From Bacteroidales bacterium (GTDB lineage: Bacteria; Bacteroidota; Bacteroidia; Bacteroidales; Dysgonomonadaceae), in the NCBI GenBank assembly GCA_012798745.1, contig JAAZMQ010000180.1:1-10170 (forward strand): a stretch of DNA of 10,170 nucleotides, read 5' to 3'. The notes beneath the pieces are model-generated. The model saw only the letters and a list, made by a program, of their open reading frames with translations. It was not told where the DNA came from and searched no databases. Each line of letters begins with the position of its first letter. Within the stretch, counting starts at the first letter, position 1. Position numbers and translations under genes: made by a program. Shown piece after piece: positions 1-8,314 of this stretch.

Positions 1-292
1 AAAACCGGATACATCGGTTTTACTTTCCGAAAAGGAAAAAGGATTGGTGCAATTGCTTGCCGACTTTGCCAATATTGTAAAACAAGCCGGAGAGGAATAT
101 AATATTTCGCTTATCGCTAACTATGTGTACGATCTGGCAAAAGAATACAACCAATTTTACCACGATTTCCCCATTTTGAGAGAGGAAAACACGGCACTTC
201 GCGATTTTCGCCTTCTGCTTTCAAAAAACATTGCCTCCATCATAAAGCGGGGCATGTCGCTATTGGGAATCGAAGTGCCCGAACGCATGTAA
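1..292 (+). CDS. argS: Arginyl-tRNA synthetase, C-terminal end (partial, 5' end outside window)
   Basis: This is the end of a cytoplasmic class I aminoacyl-tRNA synthetase that charges tRNA-Arg with arginine. The frame is open from the left edge (first full codon at position 2), so the TTG at 44 is not a real start and about 97 codons are visible. They correspond to the alpha-helical DALR-type anticodon-binding domain. Recognisable family signatures are LIANYVYDLAKEYNQFYHD, the following ILREEN, and the terminal LLGIEVPERM, which is the usual C-terminus of bacterial ArgS. The family assignment rests on recall of these conserved blocks. The gene runs convergently toward the polysaccharide locus and is followed by a hairpin at 314-348 that could end both transcripts. 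It is a housekeeping gene, unrelated in function to its neighbours, and so marks the probable chromosomal backbone on the left side. Confidence 0.93.
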   Translation, partial: KPDTSVLLSEKEKGLVQLLADFANIVKQAGEEYNISLIANYVYDLAKEYNQFYHDFPILREENTALRDFRLLLSKNIASIIKRGMSLLGIEVPERM

Positions 293-313
293 GTAATGTT
301 GGGTTAACAAAAT

Positions 314-348
314 AAACATCGGCCATCTTTTACGATCGACCGATGTTT
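314..348. terminator. Hairpin, probable bidirectional terminator between argS and the PUL
   Basis: A perfect 9-bp inverted repeat, AAACATCGG (314-322) and CCGATGTTT (340-348), encloses a 17-base loop. On the minus strand the stem is followed by ATTTTGTT, and on the plus strand by TTAGTG, so both sides have only a weak T-run. The location, 21 bases after the argS stop and downstream of the converging minus-strand operon, fits a shared intrinsic terminator. The same stem occurs in the second repeat copy. Confidence 0.55.
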
Positions 349-377
349 TAGTGAAAAATTGCAATGAACAAGATATT
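314..377. repeat. 64-bp direct repeat, left copy
   Basis: This copy aligns without gaps to 10009-10072. Sixty of 64 bases are identical, and the differences are one in the hairpin loop and three in a small patch just after the hairpin. Both copies are in the same orientation. Each consists of the hairpin AAACATCGG / CCGATGTTT with a 17-base loop, a short variable patch, and a fully conserved 3' part containing ATTGCAATGAACAAGATATT. The left copy fills much of the gap between argS and the last gene of the locus. Read on the minus strand, it begins 28 bases after the stop codon at 406. What the repeat is (attachment site, dispersed element, or duplicated 3' untranslated region) cannot be settled from one window. 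Confidence 0.9.
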
Positions 378-405
378 TTTCTCTTCTTAAGTTGAAATTC
401 CCTTT

Positions 406-1770
406 TTATAATTTCTTTTCAATCGAAATAATGGCTTGTGTTGGACCATTCGTACAGTCAATAGTTATGACATACGTTTTTCCGTCTTCTAACTGTTGAT
501 TGGGAGCAAATTCCAAATCTCCTGAATCTGAAATTGTAATGACCGAAGGAATAAGCCCTTTTGTTTCAGCATAATTGGCTTTCTTGAATTCATCTCCCCA
601 ATCATCTTGATAGAAGAATTTGAATCCGATCCAATCGGAGCGAATCTGCCCCAACCCTTGTTCGTCACTTGCTGTTACTGTCATGCGATATATCTTAGGT
701 TCTACCGGAGCCATACAAAGCATTTTCCCCGGATTCCAACCCGGTTGACCGGTAGTCATCGCAGGTTTGGCGATTCCCCATCCGGCAATCCATATCGCAC
801 CCGATCCATCTTCTTTCATGACAGCTTTATTCCCGTTTTTATCTAACGTTTGCACCCTGAAATACGGAATACCTTCTTCTTCAACGATAATGCGATATTT
901 ACCATCGATTGCAGCAAATCGAATATGTCCGTCATTCGTTACGTTAAAAAAGTCGGGGTCAATCCAAAAATGAGAAACATTCAATATATTTTCAAACGTC
1001 AACATGTCTCCTTTTTTCAAATCTATATCGGCTTGAAACTTTCCATCAACAAAATCCATACTTTTACCATTCACCTTATATTCAGTAAAAGGAGTTCTTG
1101 TATAGGAAAAAGCATTAAATGTTATTTCATAAGGACTGCTTTGTAAACTTAAAAAAGTTATTGGCGTAGATGCTCCCTCTTTAATTCCGTTATTTTCCCA
1201 TCCGAAAATTATGGGATTGCCATTTGCACCGTACTTTGGAGTAACGATCACCCCTTTTAGGAGTTGAGGCATACTTGGATCGGTCAAAGTCGAATATAAA
1301 TTATCTTCTTTTCGATCCAATCTCAGTGTGTCATCGGTAACCGTAACCAGTAAGACATATTCAAACTGCGGTCTTGTTAAAAAAATAGGAAGATCCTGTT
1401 CAACCGTTGTAAAATGAATATCTTGAAGAATCAATTTCAATGTTGCTTTCCCATCCGGTACCTCTTTTAAAAATGGAGCAAAAATTTTTCCTGAATAAGT
1501 GCCATCCTGTTTTGTCCTGATGGTGGTCTCCGAAACTTTAACATCGCCATAAAATAACTGCGCTTTCAACGTCGATAAAGGAACTTTGGGATCTGTAACA
1601 GTAGCAGTAAAAGGAATGCTGTCTCCAAAAAAAGCTGTCGATACAATTTGTGCTTCAATTATTTGAGGATTTCCAGGTTTTCCCGGAAATTCAACATCCT
1701 CATCACATGCCAAAAAAGAAGCTAGTATCAACCCCAAAAATAAGAATATAGAAATATTTGTGTGCTTCAT
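406..1770 (-). CDS. Surface glycan-binding-like lipoprotein in the SusE/SusF position
   Basis: This 454-residue secreted lipoprotein is the last gene of the operon and most likely a surface glycan-binding protein that holds polysaccharide near the SusC/SusD transporter. A hydrophobic signal (about residues 6-20) leads to the lipobox FLAC with the lipidated Cys at 22. The next residues are DEDVE, an acidic stretch like the surface-export signal of Bacteroidota lipoproteins. Residues about 35-130 look like an Ig-like beta-sandwich, as in N-terminal spacer domains of SusE-type proteins. The middle (about 135-290) and C-terminal parts (about 290-454) are beta-rich. The segment around 325-350 is rich in aromatic residues and glycine (IWIAGWGIAKP, then GWNPG) and is a plausible ligand face. 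No catalytic motif is visible. It resembles the DUF5121/DUF5125-type proteins of Bacteroidales loci, but that domain call is from memory. It starts 38 bases after the GH30 stop and has no Shine-Dalgarno sequence. Lipoprotein status is firm; the binding role is inferred from context. Confidence 0.8.
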   Translation of the reverse strand: MKHTNISIFLFLGLILASFLACDEDVEFPGKPGNPQIIEAQIVSTAFFGDSIPFTATVTDPKVPLSTLKAQLFYGDVKVSETTIRTKQDGTYSGKIFAPFLKEVPDGKATLKLILQDIHFTTVEQDLPIFLTRPQFEYVLLVTVTDDTLRLDRKEDNLYSTLTDPSMPQLLKGVIVTPKYGANGNPIIFGWENNGIKEGASTPITFLSLQSSPYEITFNAFSYTRTPFTEYKVNGKSMDFVDGKFQADIDLKKGDMLTFENILNVSHFWIDPDFFNVTNDGHIRFAAIDGKYRIIVEEEGIPYFRVQTLDKNGNKAVMKEDGSGAIWIAGWGIAKPAMTTGQPGWNPGKMLCMAPVEPKIYRMTVTASDEQGLGQIRSDWIGFKFFYQDDWGDEFKKANYAETKGLIPSVITISDSGDLEFAPNQQLEDGKTYVITIDCTNGPTQAIISIEKKL

Positions 1771-1808
1771 ATGATTATTTTTTTATGCGTACAACTAATT
1801 AAAATCAC

Positions 1809-3308
1809 TTATTCCCAATGAAAAGAAACTACCGATCGAGGTGGTAACACATAACTAAATGTGTGATTTCCATCGTCAATCGTAACATGTTGCGATGAAG
1901 TTTGTTCATTTAAAACAACCATCCCAAAGGATTGATCCGGATTTAACGCTGCTACATAGGTTAGACCACTTATATTCAGATCGGAAGACTTAATTCGATA
2001 AGCCCCCGGTTTAATCACTTTTGATAAATGTGCTACATCATAATAGTGGCTGTTCTTTTTTACCGTTGAATAATCGGAAGAACTGATATCAACTGCACCT
2101 AAACACATATCGCAACCTCCTGGCCTGTATGGTCCATGCTTATCATCCAACATGAAATTCCACACGATTACCGATTTAGACCAATTATTTAGCGTACCTA
2201 TGCCTACTTCTCTTAGATTCCACATCAAATCATCCCCAAATTTGTATCCTTCACCCCAAAGACCGATTGAAATTTCGGTAAAATACAAGTTTTTATCCGG
2301 TCGACTATTATGAATTTCCAATAATTCACTTTTATCTCCACCATAAGCATGGTAAGCAGCGCCATCTACGTATTGAGCAGCTTCATCATCGGCATAGATG
2401 TGCAAAGGATACTTTGTTTGATCCTTAGAATCCGGCTTCCAAGCATCATAGTCGTAATTATGATCATACACGACAATTTTGGTTTTAATGCCATTCTCTC
2501 TGAATTTCGGACCTAATGCCGATTTTATAAAAACCGCTTGCTCTTGCCACGTCATGAACATCGAAGCAGAATTCCCTCTGTTTAATGGTTCATTTTGAAT
2601 TGTCACGGCTTCAATCTCAAATCCCTCCTGCTGCATGGCTTTAATATATTTCACAAAATACTCGGCATAATCTTGATAGAATAAAGGATTTAACTGTCCG
2701 CTTGTCCATGAATTATAGGGTTGAAGATCGGTAAGATTATTAACTTTCATCCAACGAGGTGCAGTCCAAGGAGAAGCCATGATCTTAACATGAGGATTAA
2801 TGCTTAGTATTTCTTTCAAAACAGGGAAAATATATTTTCTTTCTTCTTCCTGAATAGCAAAATTCGCTATACCGGGTGTATCGCAATACGTATATTCAGA
2901 TAATGAAAAATCAGAACACCCTATCGAGATACGAATATAACTGTATCCCATACCATTCTCAGGATCAAAAGTTTCTTTCAATAATTCCTCTCGTTTTTTT
3001 TCAGGCATTTTCATCAAATTATAACACGAAGAACCTGTGAAAGCAGCACCAAAGCCATCAATTTGCTGGTATTTAACGTTTTCATCAAGCGTGATCGTGT
3101 ATGGCGACATATTGTCCTCTGTACTGAAATATATCGGAACACTCTTAAACAACATCGTTTGATTTGCCGTTGTAATGTAAGCATCAACATCGCTTTCAAC
3201 ACAAGGAAGTTCTTCACTATTATCCTTTATATCATTTTCATTACAAGAAACCGAGAATGCGGTCGTAACTAAAATCAGACATACGGTTATTTGTTTTATC
3301 ATTTTCAT
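1809..3308 (-). CDS. GH30 family glycoside hydrolase lipoprotein, possible endo-beta-1,6-glucanase
   Basis: This 499-residue retaining glycosidase belongs to clan GH-A, family 30. A signal peptide ends in FSVSC with the lipidated Cys at 22, followed by NEND, so it should be anchored in the outer membrane, probably facing outward. The (beta/alpha)8 barrel spans about residues 75-425, beginning at the GH30 signature QQIDGFGAAFTGSS (81-94). The substrate-site motif MASPWTAPRWMK lies at 177-188. The probable acid/base is Glu240 in TIQNEP, and the probable nucleophile is Glu345 in YFTEISIG. The conserved closing motif HYYDVAHLSKVIKPGAYRI (421-439) leads into the beta-sandwich side domain (about 430-498). 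Both catalytic Glu residues are present and the length is normal. GH30 includes glucosylceramidases, beta-1,6-glucanases, xylanases and other activities. The family is clear from motifs, but substrate is inferred from the SusC-SusD-GH30-lipoprotein order, which recalls the B. thetaiotaomicron beta-1,6-glucan locus with its GH30_3 enzyme. The gene follows susD by 12 bases, so the two are almost certainly co-transcribed. Confidence 0.92.
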   Translation of the reverse strand: MKMIKQITVCLILVTTAFSVSCNENDIKDNSEELPCVESDVDAYITTANQTMLFKSVPIYFSTEDNMSPYTITLDENVKYQQIDGFGAAFTGSSCYNLMKMPEKKREELLKETFDPENGMGYSYIRISIGCSDFSLSEYTYCDTPGIANFAIQEEERKYIFPVLKEILSINPHVKIMASPWTAPRWMKVNNLTDLQPYNSWTSGQLNPLFYQDYAEYFVKYIKAMQQEGFEIEAVTIQNEPLNRGNSASMFMTWQEQAVFIKSALGPKFRENGIKTKIVVYDHNYDYDAWKPDSKDQTKYPLHIYADDEAAQYVDGAAYHAYGGDKSELLEIHNSRPDKNLYFTEISIGLWGEGYKFGDDLMWNLREVGIGTLNNWSKSVIVWNFMLDDKHGPYRPGGCDMCLGAVDISSSDYSTVKKNSHYYDVAHLSKVIKPGAYRIKSSDLNISGLTYVAALNPDQSFGMVVLNEQTSSQHVTIDDGNHTFSYVLPPRSVVSFHWE

Positions 3309-3320
3309 AACTAATACAAT

Positions 3321-4832
3321 TTAATATCCTTTATTCTGAGTTAAAGACGGATTTTTATCGATAGCTTCCTGGGGTATAGGCAATAAAATGGTTTCTTCCG
3401 TCAACGGCAACATCTGAATCCGCCCTTCATCACGTTGATTCAATGTATTCATTACCGGGATAGCTTCATCGGTTCTAACAAGATCAAACCATCGGTGTCC
3501 TTCGAAAGCCAACTCCAAACGTCGTTCTTTTAAAACAACATTTTTCATTTCTTCTTTTGAAGAAGCAACGGATGCAGGCAAATTGTTTAATTTTGCCCTG
3601 GAACGAACTTGATCAACAAGCTTTTTTGCCTCTCCTAATTGCTCTAAATCGACATAGGCTTCAGCCTCAAGCAAAAGGATATCTGCAAGCCGTATTTTGA
3701 TAATGCTGTTCAAGTTGGATCGCATCTTATACATAAATGGATAATGGTTGCTCGGATAGTGGATGCTCCAAGGAGGATTTCCCCATTTAATGGATGCATT
3801 CATGCGTATTACATCATTTTCCTTCTGAAAAGCTGCGATGAGATCTCTTGAAGGGGTAATCCATTTAGCCCAATCATAAACGCTATTGGGATCGGCTTCA
3901 TTCAATCCGAACATCATCCATACCCAATTTGTACTACCTGCAGGAAAAGTAATTTCGAAAATGGATTCGCTGCTGTTACGCAATGTTGCATCTTTTTTGT
4001 CTTTATCGAAACTGAATAAATCATCATAATTTTGTACAAGAGAAAAGCCGGCTTTTCTTACTTCGTTACAATAATGAATCACTTTATTGTAATCTCTTAC
4101 CGGCTTTTCGGCATATACTTTAGCCAATAATGCATTGGCTACGGCCTTGGATAACAAAAATTTATTTTGGGAATTTACTTCCGGAGCATCTTCAACCGCA
4201 ATTTCCAGATCGGTAATAATTTTTTCATAAACTTTCGCAACCGGATCACGGGAAGGGAACAATTTCGAATATACTTCTTCAATATTTTCGGCTGTAACAT
4301 CGGGTGTCTTTTCTGTTACAAGCGGAATATCTCCCCATAACCGAACCATATCAAACCAAATCCATGCTCTGAAAATCAGTGCTTCTGCTTTCCACTCACG
4401 ACGTTCAATTTCTGTCAGTTTAGGATCAGGAACATCATCAATATTCAAAATAATTCGGTTTGCCGTTACCACATAATTTAAAAAAGCATTCCAATCCCGA
4501 GCAATATTTTTATTTATGCCATCCTGAGAGTGAGCCTCGAGGGTAGATAATTCACTTCCCGAGGTACCTCTATAGGCATTATCGGCATGTGTTTCGGTAT
4601 AAACCAAATAATCCAAATACCAGTTTTCCTGTGAATCTCTTATTGTTCCATATAAACCATTGCGAAGAGCTACCATCTGTTCTCTTGTTGTAATTTCATT
4701 TTCATTGTTTGTGGTATCTTTAGGAATAGTTAGTTCACTAAAATCTGCGATAGGATCCCGTTGGATGTCACAAGAGTAATTAATAAATAATACCACCAAA
4801 AAGAATATTGTTAAATACGATTTGTTACTCAT
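3321..4832 (-). CDS. SusD/RagB family outer-membrane glycan-binding lipoprotein
   Basis: This 503-residue lipoprotein forms the lid of the SusC/SusD importer, capturing oligosaccharide at the cell surface and closing over the TonB-dependent barrel. The signal peptide ends with YSC (lipidated Cys at 21), followed by DIQRD. Residues about 48-175 show the N-terminal SusD-like region, with the helical motif ALIFRAWIWFDMVRLWGDIP (151-170) typical of the TPR scaffold. The C-terminal RagB/SusD domain has ERRLELAFEGHRWFDLVR (436-453) and the ending LLPIPQEAIDKNPSLTQN (483-500), both strong family signatures. The aromatic segment WVWMMFG in the middle of the protein and later Trp residues may line the ligand site, but this is only a guess. 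It lies 12 bases after susC and 12 bases before the GH30 gene, a tight operon. Length and motifs are complete, so it looks intact. Confidence 0.96.
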   Translation of the reverse strand: MSNKSYLTIFFLVVLFINYSCDIQRDPIADFSELTIPKDTTNNENEITTREQMVALRNGLYGTIRDSQENWYLDYLVYTETHADNAYRGTSGSELSTLEAHSQDGINKNIARDWNAFLNYVVTANRIILNIDDVPDPKLTEIERREWKAEALIFRAWIWFDMVRLWGDIPLVTEKTPDVTAENIEEVYSKLFPSRDPVAKVYEKIITDLEIAVEDAPEVNSQNKFLLSKAVANALLAKVYAEKPVRDYNKVIHYCNEVRKAGFSLVQNYDDLFSFDKDKKDATLRNSSESIFEITFPAGSTNWVWMMFGLNEADPNSVYDWAKWITPSRDLIAAFQKENDVIRMNASIKWGNPPWSIHYPSNHYPFMYKMRSNLNSIIKIRLADILLLEAEAYVDLEQLGEAKKLVDQVRSRAKLNNLPASVASSKEEMKNVVLKERRLELAFEGHRWFDLVRTDEAIPVMNTLNQRDEGRIQMLPLTEETILLPIPQEAIDKNPSLTQNKGY

Positions 4833-4844
4833 ATTTCTTAATTT

Positions 4845-7800
4845 TTAAAAATCAATGTTTAAGCCAAAAACAAACGTTTTTACATGTGGATAGGTACCCC
4901 AATCAATACCTTGTATTGTTGAACTCCCCCCGTACTGATTTACTTCAGGATCGAAACCTTTATAATCAGTTAAAGTAAACAAATTATGAGCAGTGAAATA
5001 AGGTTGAATTCTTGAAATGTTCCATTTTTTCAAGATGGGCAGTTTCATATCATAAGATAATGTAAGCGACTTTAATCTCAGAAAACTTCCATCCTCCACA
5101 AAACGGGTCGAAGCCCTTAAATTGTCTGTACTGGTAGAAGCTCTCGGAATATCGGTAATTTGACCCGGAATACGCCACCTACGAATAACTTCGGTAGATT
5201 GATTCATCCCGTTATACATCCCTTCTGTTTCATACCGTGAAGCATTATACACATCGTTTCCATGGGATCCCTGAAATAGGAAATTCAAATTAAAACCTTT
5301 ATAGGAAAGGTTGTTTACCATTCCCCATGTAAAATCGGGATTTGGATTCCCGATATATGTTTTATCACTTGTGGTGATTCTCCCATTTCTATCCAAATCT
5401 TTGAATATCAGGTCTCCCGTTTCAGGATCGACTCCTTCTGAGATATAGCCCCAAAACATTCCTAAGGGCATGCCTTCTGTCATTCTTACCACATTTTCGC
5501 TAGTAGCCTCCGAAGTGTTTGCGAAATAATAAACTTTTTGTAGCGATAATTTGGTGACTTTGTTTCTATTGAAAGAAATATTGAAGTCAGTAGTCCACGA
5601 AAAATCTTTTCGTTCGATATTTCGTGTATTTAATGAAAATTCGAGACCTTTGTTCTCCATTTCACCTTCATTTCGATAAATATGAGAAAAATCGAGGCCA
5701 TCGGGCAAAGGAACATTCATCAGGAGATTAGTTGTATACTTGTAATATGCATCAGCAGTAAAAGTTATCCGATTTTTAAGCAGCGTAAGATCGAGACCAA
5801 TATTGCTTTGTGTTGTAGTTTCCCACGTTAGATCCCGATTTCTCATGTTTGCCGGTATAATATTTACCACAGCCCTATCATTACCGGTTTCCCACCATGA
5901 AATTCGTTGAATATTATACAATTGGAAATATGCATAATCACTAATACCCGATTGATTCCCGGTTTTTCCCCATCCTCCACGAAGTTTCAAGTCGTCTATC
6001 CATGTCAAATCACTCATAAAGTTTTCCGAAGAAATTCTCCATGCAGCCGAGAATGACGGAAAATATCCATATCTTTTGTCGGGAGAAAGTTTGGATGATC
6101 CGTCAGCCCTGAAATTCAACGTAGCCAGATATTTCCCGGCATAATTATAAGAAACTCGAGCCAAATAAGACATTAATGCCCATTCTGAAGCTGTAGTACC
6201 CGTTCCCCAGGGATCAATTTTATTGGCGGCATTTAAGGTCTTTGGCGTATAATCTGTTCGATAAAAAGCTCCGTTCATATACGAATTTGTCCAATGAGAA
6301 GTAGTATAGGAGGTCCCACCCATCAAGTTCAGCGTATGATCATTTTTGAACAATAAATCGTACGTCAAAATATTATCGAATACAAGAACCGTGCTCAATG
6401 ACCGATTATCGGAAGCTGTTCCTCCCTGATTTCTTCCGTAAGCAGTTTTTTTAGGATCCAAAAAAGTGGTTTCGTTATAATAAACCCTATCTAGAGAATT
6501 ACTGCTTTTGAATGTAAGACCGGGTAAAATATCAACTTCTGCGCTAAAAGATCCCAGGATTCTGTTATTATAGTATCTATTATCTTCTGTCCGTGATAAA
6601 TTTTCAATAGGATGAGTAAGATTTGCACCATAAAAGTTATTGTAATATTGTCCCGGATTTTCAGGATCCCATATAGGTGCATAAGTAGGTGTATTGATAA
6701 CCGATAAAACGACACCTGCCCGATTAGCTCCCGTACCTGAAATTATGCCGTTCCCTGAATAATCTGAGTAAGCAATATTGGTATTAACTTTTAACCAATC
6801 TTTGATTTGATTATCCAAATTGGCACGAATGTTATACCGCTTATAATAAGCTACATTGAGAACACCTTTTTCCTCAGTGTATCCTCCTGACAAAAAATAA
6901 CGCAATTTATCGTTCCCACTTGATATCGATAATTGATAATTCTGGTTCAATCCTGTCCTGAATGTTTCCTTAAACCAGTCTGTTTGATCGGTTAACCCGT
7001 CGGGGAGTGTAACAATTCCCAATTCATCCATTAATTCTTTATATTGATCTACATTGAGCGATTTCAACTGTTTGATCACATTCGAAGCACCAATATATGA
7101 GTTGAAGCTGATTTTGGACTGCCCCGCTTTCCCTGCCTTTGTCGTTATCAATACGACTCCATTCGATGCACGTGAGCCATAAATTGCAGCCGAGGAAGCA
7201 TCTTTTAATATTTGCATGGATTCAATATCGGCGGGAGCTAAAAAATTGATATCGTTTGTCGGTATCCCATCAACCACATATAAAGGATCATTACTTGCTG
7301 TGATTGATGTATTTCCTCTTACCCTGACAACCATACCCGCACCTGGTTGCCCGTTCGGTTGAATAACCTGAACGCCGGCTGCTTTCCCCTGTATAGCTTG
7401 TGCAGCCGAAATTATTGGTCTTTCCAATAAATCTTCAGTCGAAACAGTTGATACTGCAGTAGTAACATCTCTTCTTTTTACTGCTCCATAACCAATAACT
7501 ACCAACTCATCCAATGTTTTCACATCTTCCTTCATCTGTACATCAACTATTTTTGACTCAGTAATCGTGAATTCCTGATCGACATATCCAATATAGGAAA
7601 ACCGAACAACAGATCCTTTTGGAACCGATAAACTATAATTGCCGTCCATATCGGTTACGGTACCGATTGTTGATCCCTGAACAAATACATTGGCCGCAAT
7701 AATAGGATCACCATTGGTATCAGTTACTTTTCCTTTTATCATCACGTTTTCCTGCTGTGTTCCATCTGATTGCCGGGTTGCTTGCGATTTATTGACAAGA

Positions 7801-8105
7801 ACAATAATGTTATTGTTTTTTTCATACCCGACATCGGTCCCATTCAGCAATTTTTGCATAACCTCATCAATGTCCGAATTGACCACCTGAATTGAAATGT
7901 TTTTATTCAAAACATCTAACGATTCATTGTAGAAAAACCGGTATTCGCTTACGTTCTCTATTTCTTTCAGTACCTGACGAAAAGGTTTATTTTTTACATT
8001 TACTGAAATTTGTGAAAAAGATTGACTTGCAACGGTCCACAATAGCAGAAGAACAACAATCTTCGACAAAAAGTGGGACCTCCTGAAAAATAATTTTTCC
8101 CCCAT
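4845..8105 (-). CDS. SusC/RagA TonB-linked outer-membrane transporter with STN signalling domain
   Basis: This 1086-residue outer-membrane barrel imports oligosaccharides using energy from TonB-ExbBD. Order of parts: signal peptide (about 1-32, ending SQSFSQ), an STN domain (about 33-106) that in this family contacts a FecR anti-sigma factor, a CarboxypepD_reg-like domain (about 122-192, with IKGKVTDTNGDPIIAANV), a TonB-box-like segment TLDELVVIGYG (197-207), the plug (about 212-327, with PLYVVDGIP and ILKDASSAAIYGSRASNGVV), then a barrel to the terminal aromatic strand VFGLNIDF. An STN domain is present in only a subset of SusC proteins and marks those wired into ECF sigma/FecR signalling, which matches the two genes just upstream. 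The ATG at 8105 is followed directly by a basic start and the signal peptide. No Shine-Dalgarno sequence is seen, which is normal for Bacteroidota. It is the first gene of the transport operon, behind a 209-bp leader that probably holds the sigma-dependent promoter. No frameshift or missing part was seen. Confidence 0.97.
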   Translation of the reverse strand: MGEKLFFRRSHFLSKIVVLLLLWTVASQSFSQISVNVKNKPFRQVLKEIENVSEYRFFYNESLDVLNKNISIQVVNSDIDEVMQKLLNGTDVGYEKNNNIIVLVNKSQATRQSDGTQQENVMIKGKVTDTNGDPIIAANVFVQGSTIGTVTDMDGNYSLSVPKGSVVRFSYIGYVDQEFTITESKIVDVQMKEDVKTLDELVVIGYGAVKRRDVTTAVSTVSTEDLLERPIISAAQAIQGKAAGVQVIQPNGQPGAGMVVRVRGNTSITASNDPLYVVDGIPTNDINFLAPADIESMQILKDASSAAIYGSRASNGVVLITTKAGKAGQSKISFNSYIGASNVIKQLKSLNVDQYKELMDELGIVTLPDGLTDQTDWFKETFRTGLNQNYQLSISSGNDKLRYFLSGGYTEEKGVLNVAYYKRYNIRANLDNQIKDWLKVNTNIAYSDYSGNGIISGTGANRAGVVLSVINTPTYAPIWDPENPGQYYNNFYGANLTHPIENLSRTEDNRYYNNRILGSFSAEVDILPGLTFKSSNSLDRVYYNETTFLDPKKTAYGRNQGGTASDNRSLSTVLVFDNILTYDLLFKNDHTLNLMGGTSYTTSHWTNSYMNGAFYRTDYTPKTLNAANKIDPWGTGTTASEWALMSYLARVSYNYAGKYLATLNFRADGSSKLSPDKRYGYFPSFSAAWRISSENFMSDLTWIDDLKLRGGWGKTGNQSGISDYAYFQLYNIQRISWWETGNDRAVVNIIPANMRNRDLTWETTTQSNIGLDLTLLKNRITFTADAYYKYTTNLLMNVPLPDGLDFSHIYRNEGEMENKGLEFSLNTRNIERKDFSWTTDFNISFNRNKVTKLSLQKVYYFANTSEATSENVVRMTEGMPLGMFWGYISEGVDPETGDLIFKDLDRNGRITTSDKTYIGNPNPDFTWGMVNNLSYKGFNLNFLFQGSHGNDVYNASRYETEGMYNGMNQSTEVIRRWRIPGQITDIPRASTSTDNLRASTRFVEDGSFLRLKSLTLSYDMKLPILKKWNISRIQPYFTAHNLFTLTDYKGFDPEVNQYGGSSTIQGIDWGTYPHVKTFVFGLNIDF

Positions 8106-8314
8106 AGATAATAATTTAAAAAATTATACAATCGTAAAAAATACAGATCGATTTTATCTTCTCTGCATATTAAGAATACAGATTAAGGAGAGTAAAACCA
8201 CTAAGGCATTAAATTATATTAATTTTATTTAACTGTAATCTTTTTATTTTTCGTTAAATTGACAACCACTTGAAAAAGTAAAAATAGAATACGTTTAAGA
8301 GATGATTCATAAAA
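8106..8314 (-). promoter_or_regulatory. Leader between fecR-like gene and susC; likely site of the regulated promoter
   Basis: This is the longest gap inside the locus (209 bp), very AT-rich, and has no convincing reading frame. It is where the promoter of the susC-susD-GH30-SGBP unit should lie, because the other gaps in that unit are only 12, 12 and 38 bases. Two small repeats can be seen on the minus strand: ATCTGTATT occurs at 8183-8175 and 8148-8140, and ATTGTATAAT at 8132-8123 also occurs upstream of the fecR-like gene. No strong factor-independent terminator is obvious. Assignment as a promoter region rests on position, not on a known consensus. Confidence 0.45.
8123..8132 (-). promoter_or_regulatory. 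Shared 10-mer ATTGTATAAT upstream of susC (candidate promoter element)
   Basis: On the minus strand, ATTGTATAAT ends 17 bases before the susC ATG. The identical 10-mer is found 19 bases before the fecR-like ATG (9318-9309). At both sites TTACGATT lies just upstream, overlapping the 10-mer at susC and two bases before it at the fecR-like gene. Equal placement before two genes of the same regulatory circuit suggests a common -10-like element, but in AT-rich DNA a chance match is possible. Confidence 0.25.

Noticed and set aside
44..292. TTG at 44 as the start of a small stand-alone gene of 82 codons
   Set aside because: The frame is open back to the left edge and the sequence is the conserved C-terminal domain of ArgS, so this is a truncated gene, not a small one.
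314..377. Repeat as part of a CRISPR array
   Set aside because: There are only two copies, 9.7 kb apart, with no spacers and no cas genes.
607..1146. Plus-strand reading frames at 607-846, 767-973 and 850-1146
   Set aside because: They overlap each other and lie wholly antisense to the binding-lipoprotein gene; their translations have no recognisable domain.
1809..3308. GH30 protein as a specific glucosylceramidase
   Set aside because: The family also includes beta-1,6-glucanases and other activities; the bacterial PUL setting and lipoprotein export argue against naming it by the human enzyme.
7690..8086. Plus-strand reading frames opposite the susC N-terminus
   Set aside because: They are antisense to a strongly conserved signal peptide/STN region and have low-complexity, unfamiliar translations.
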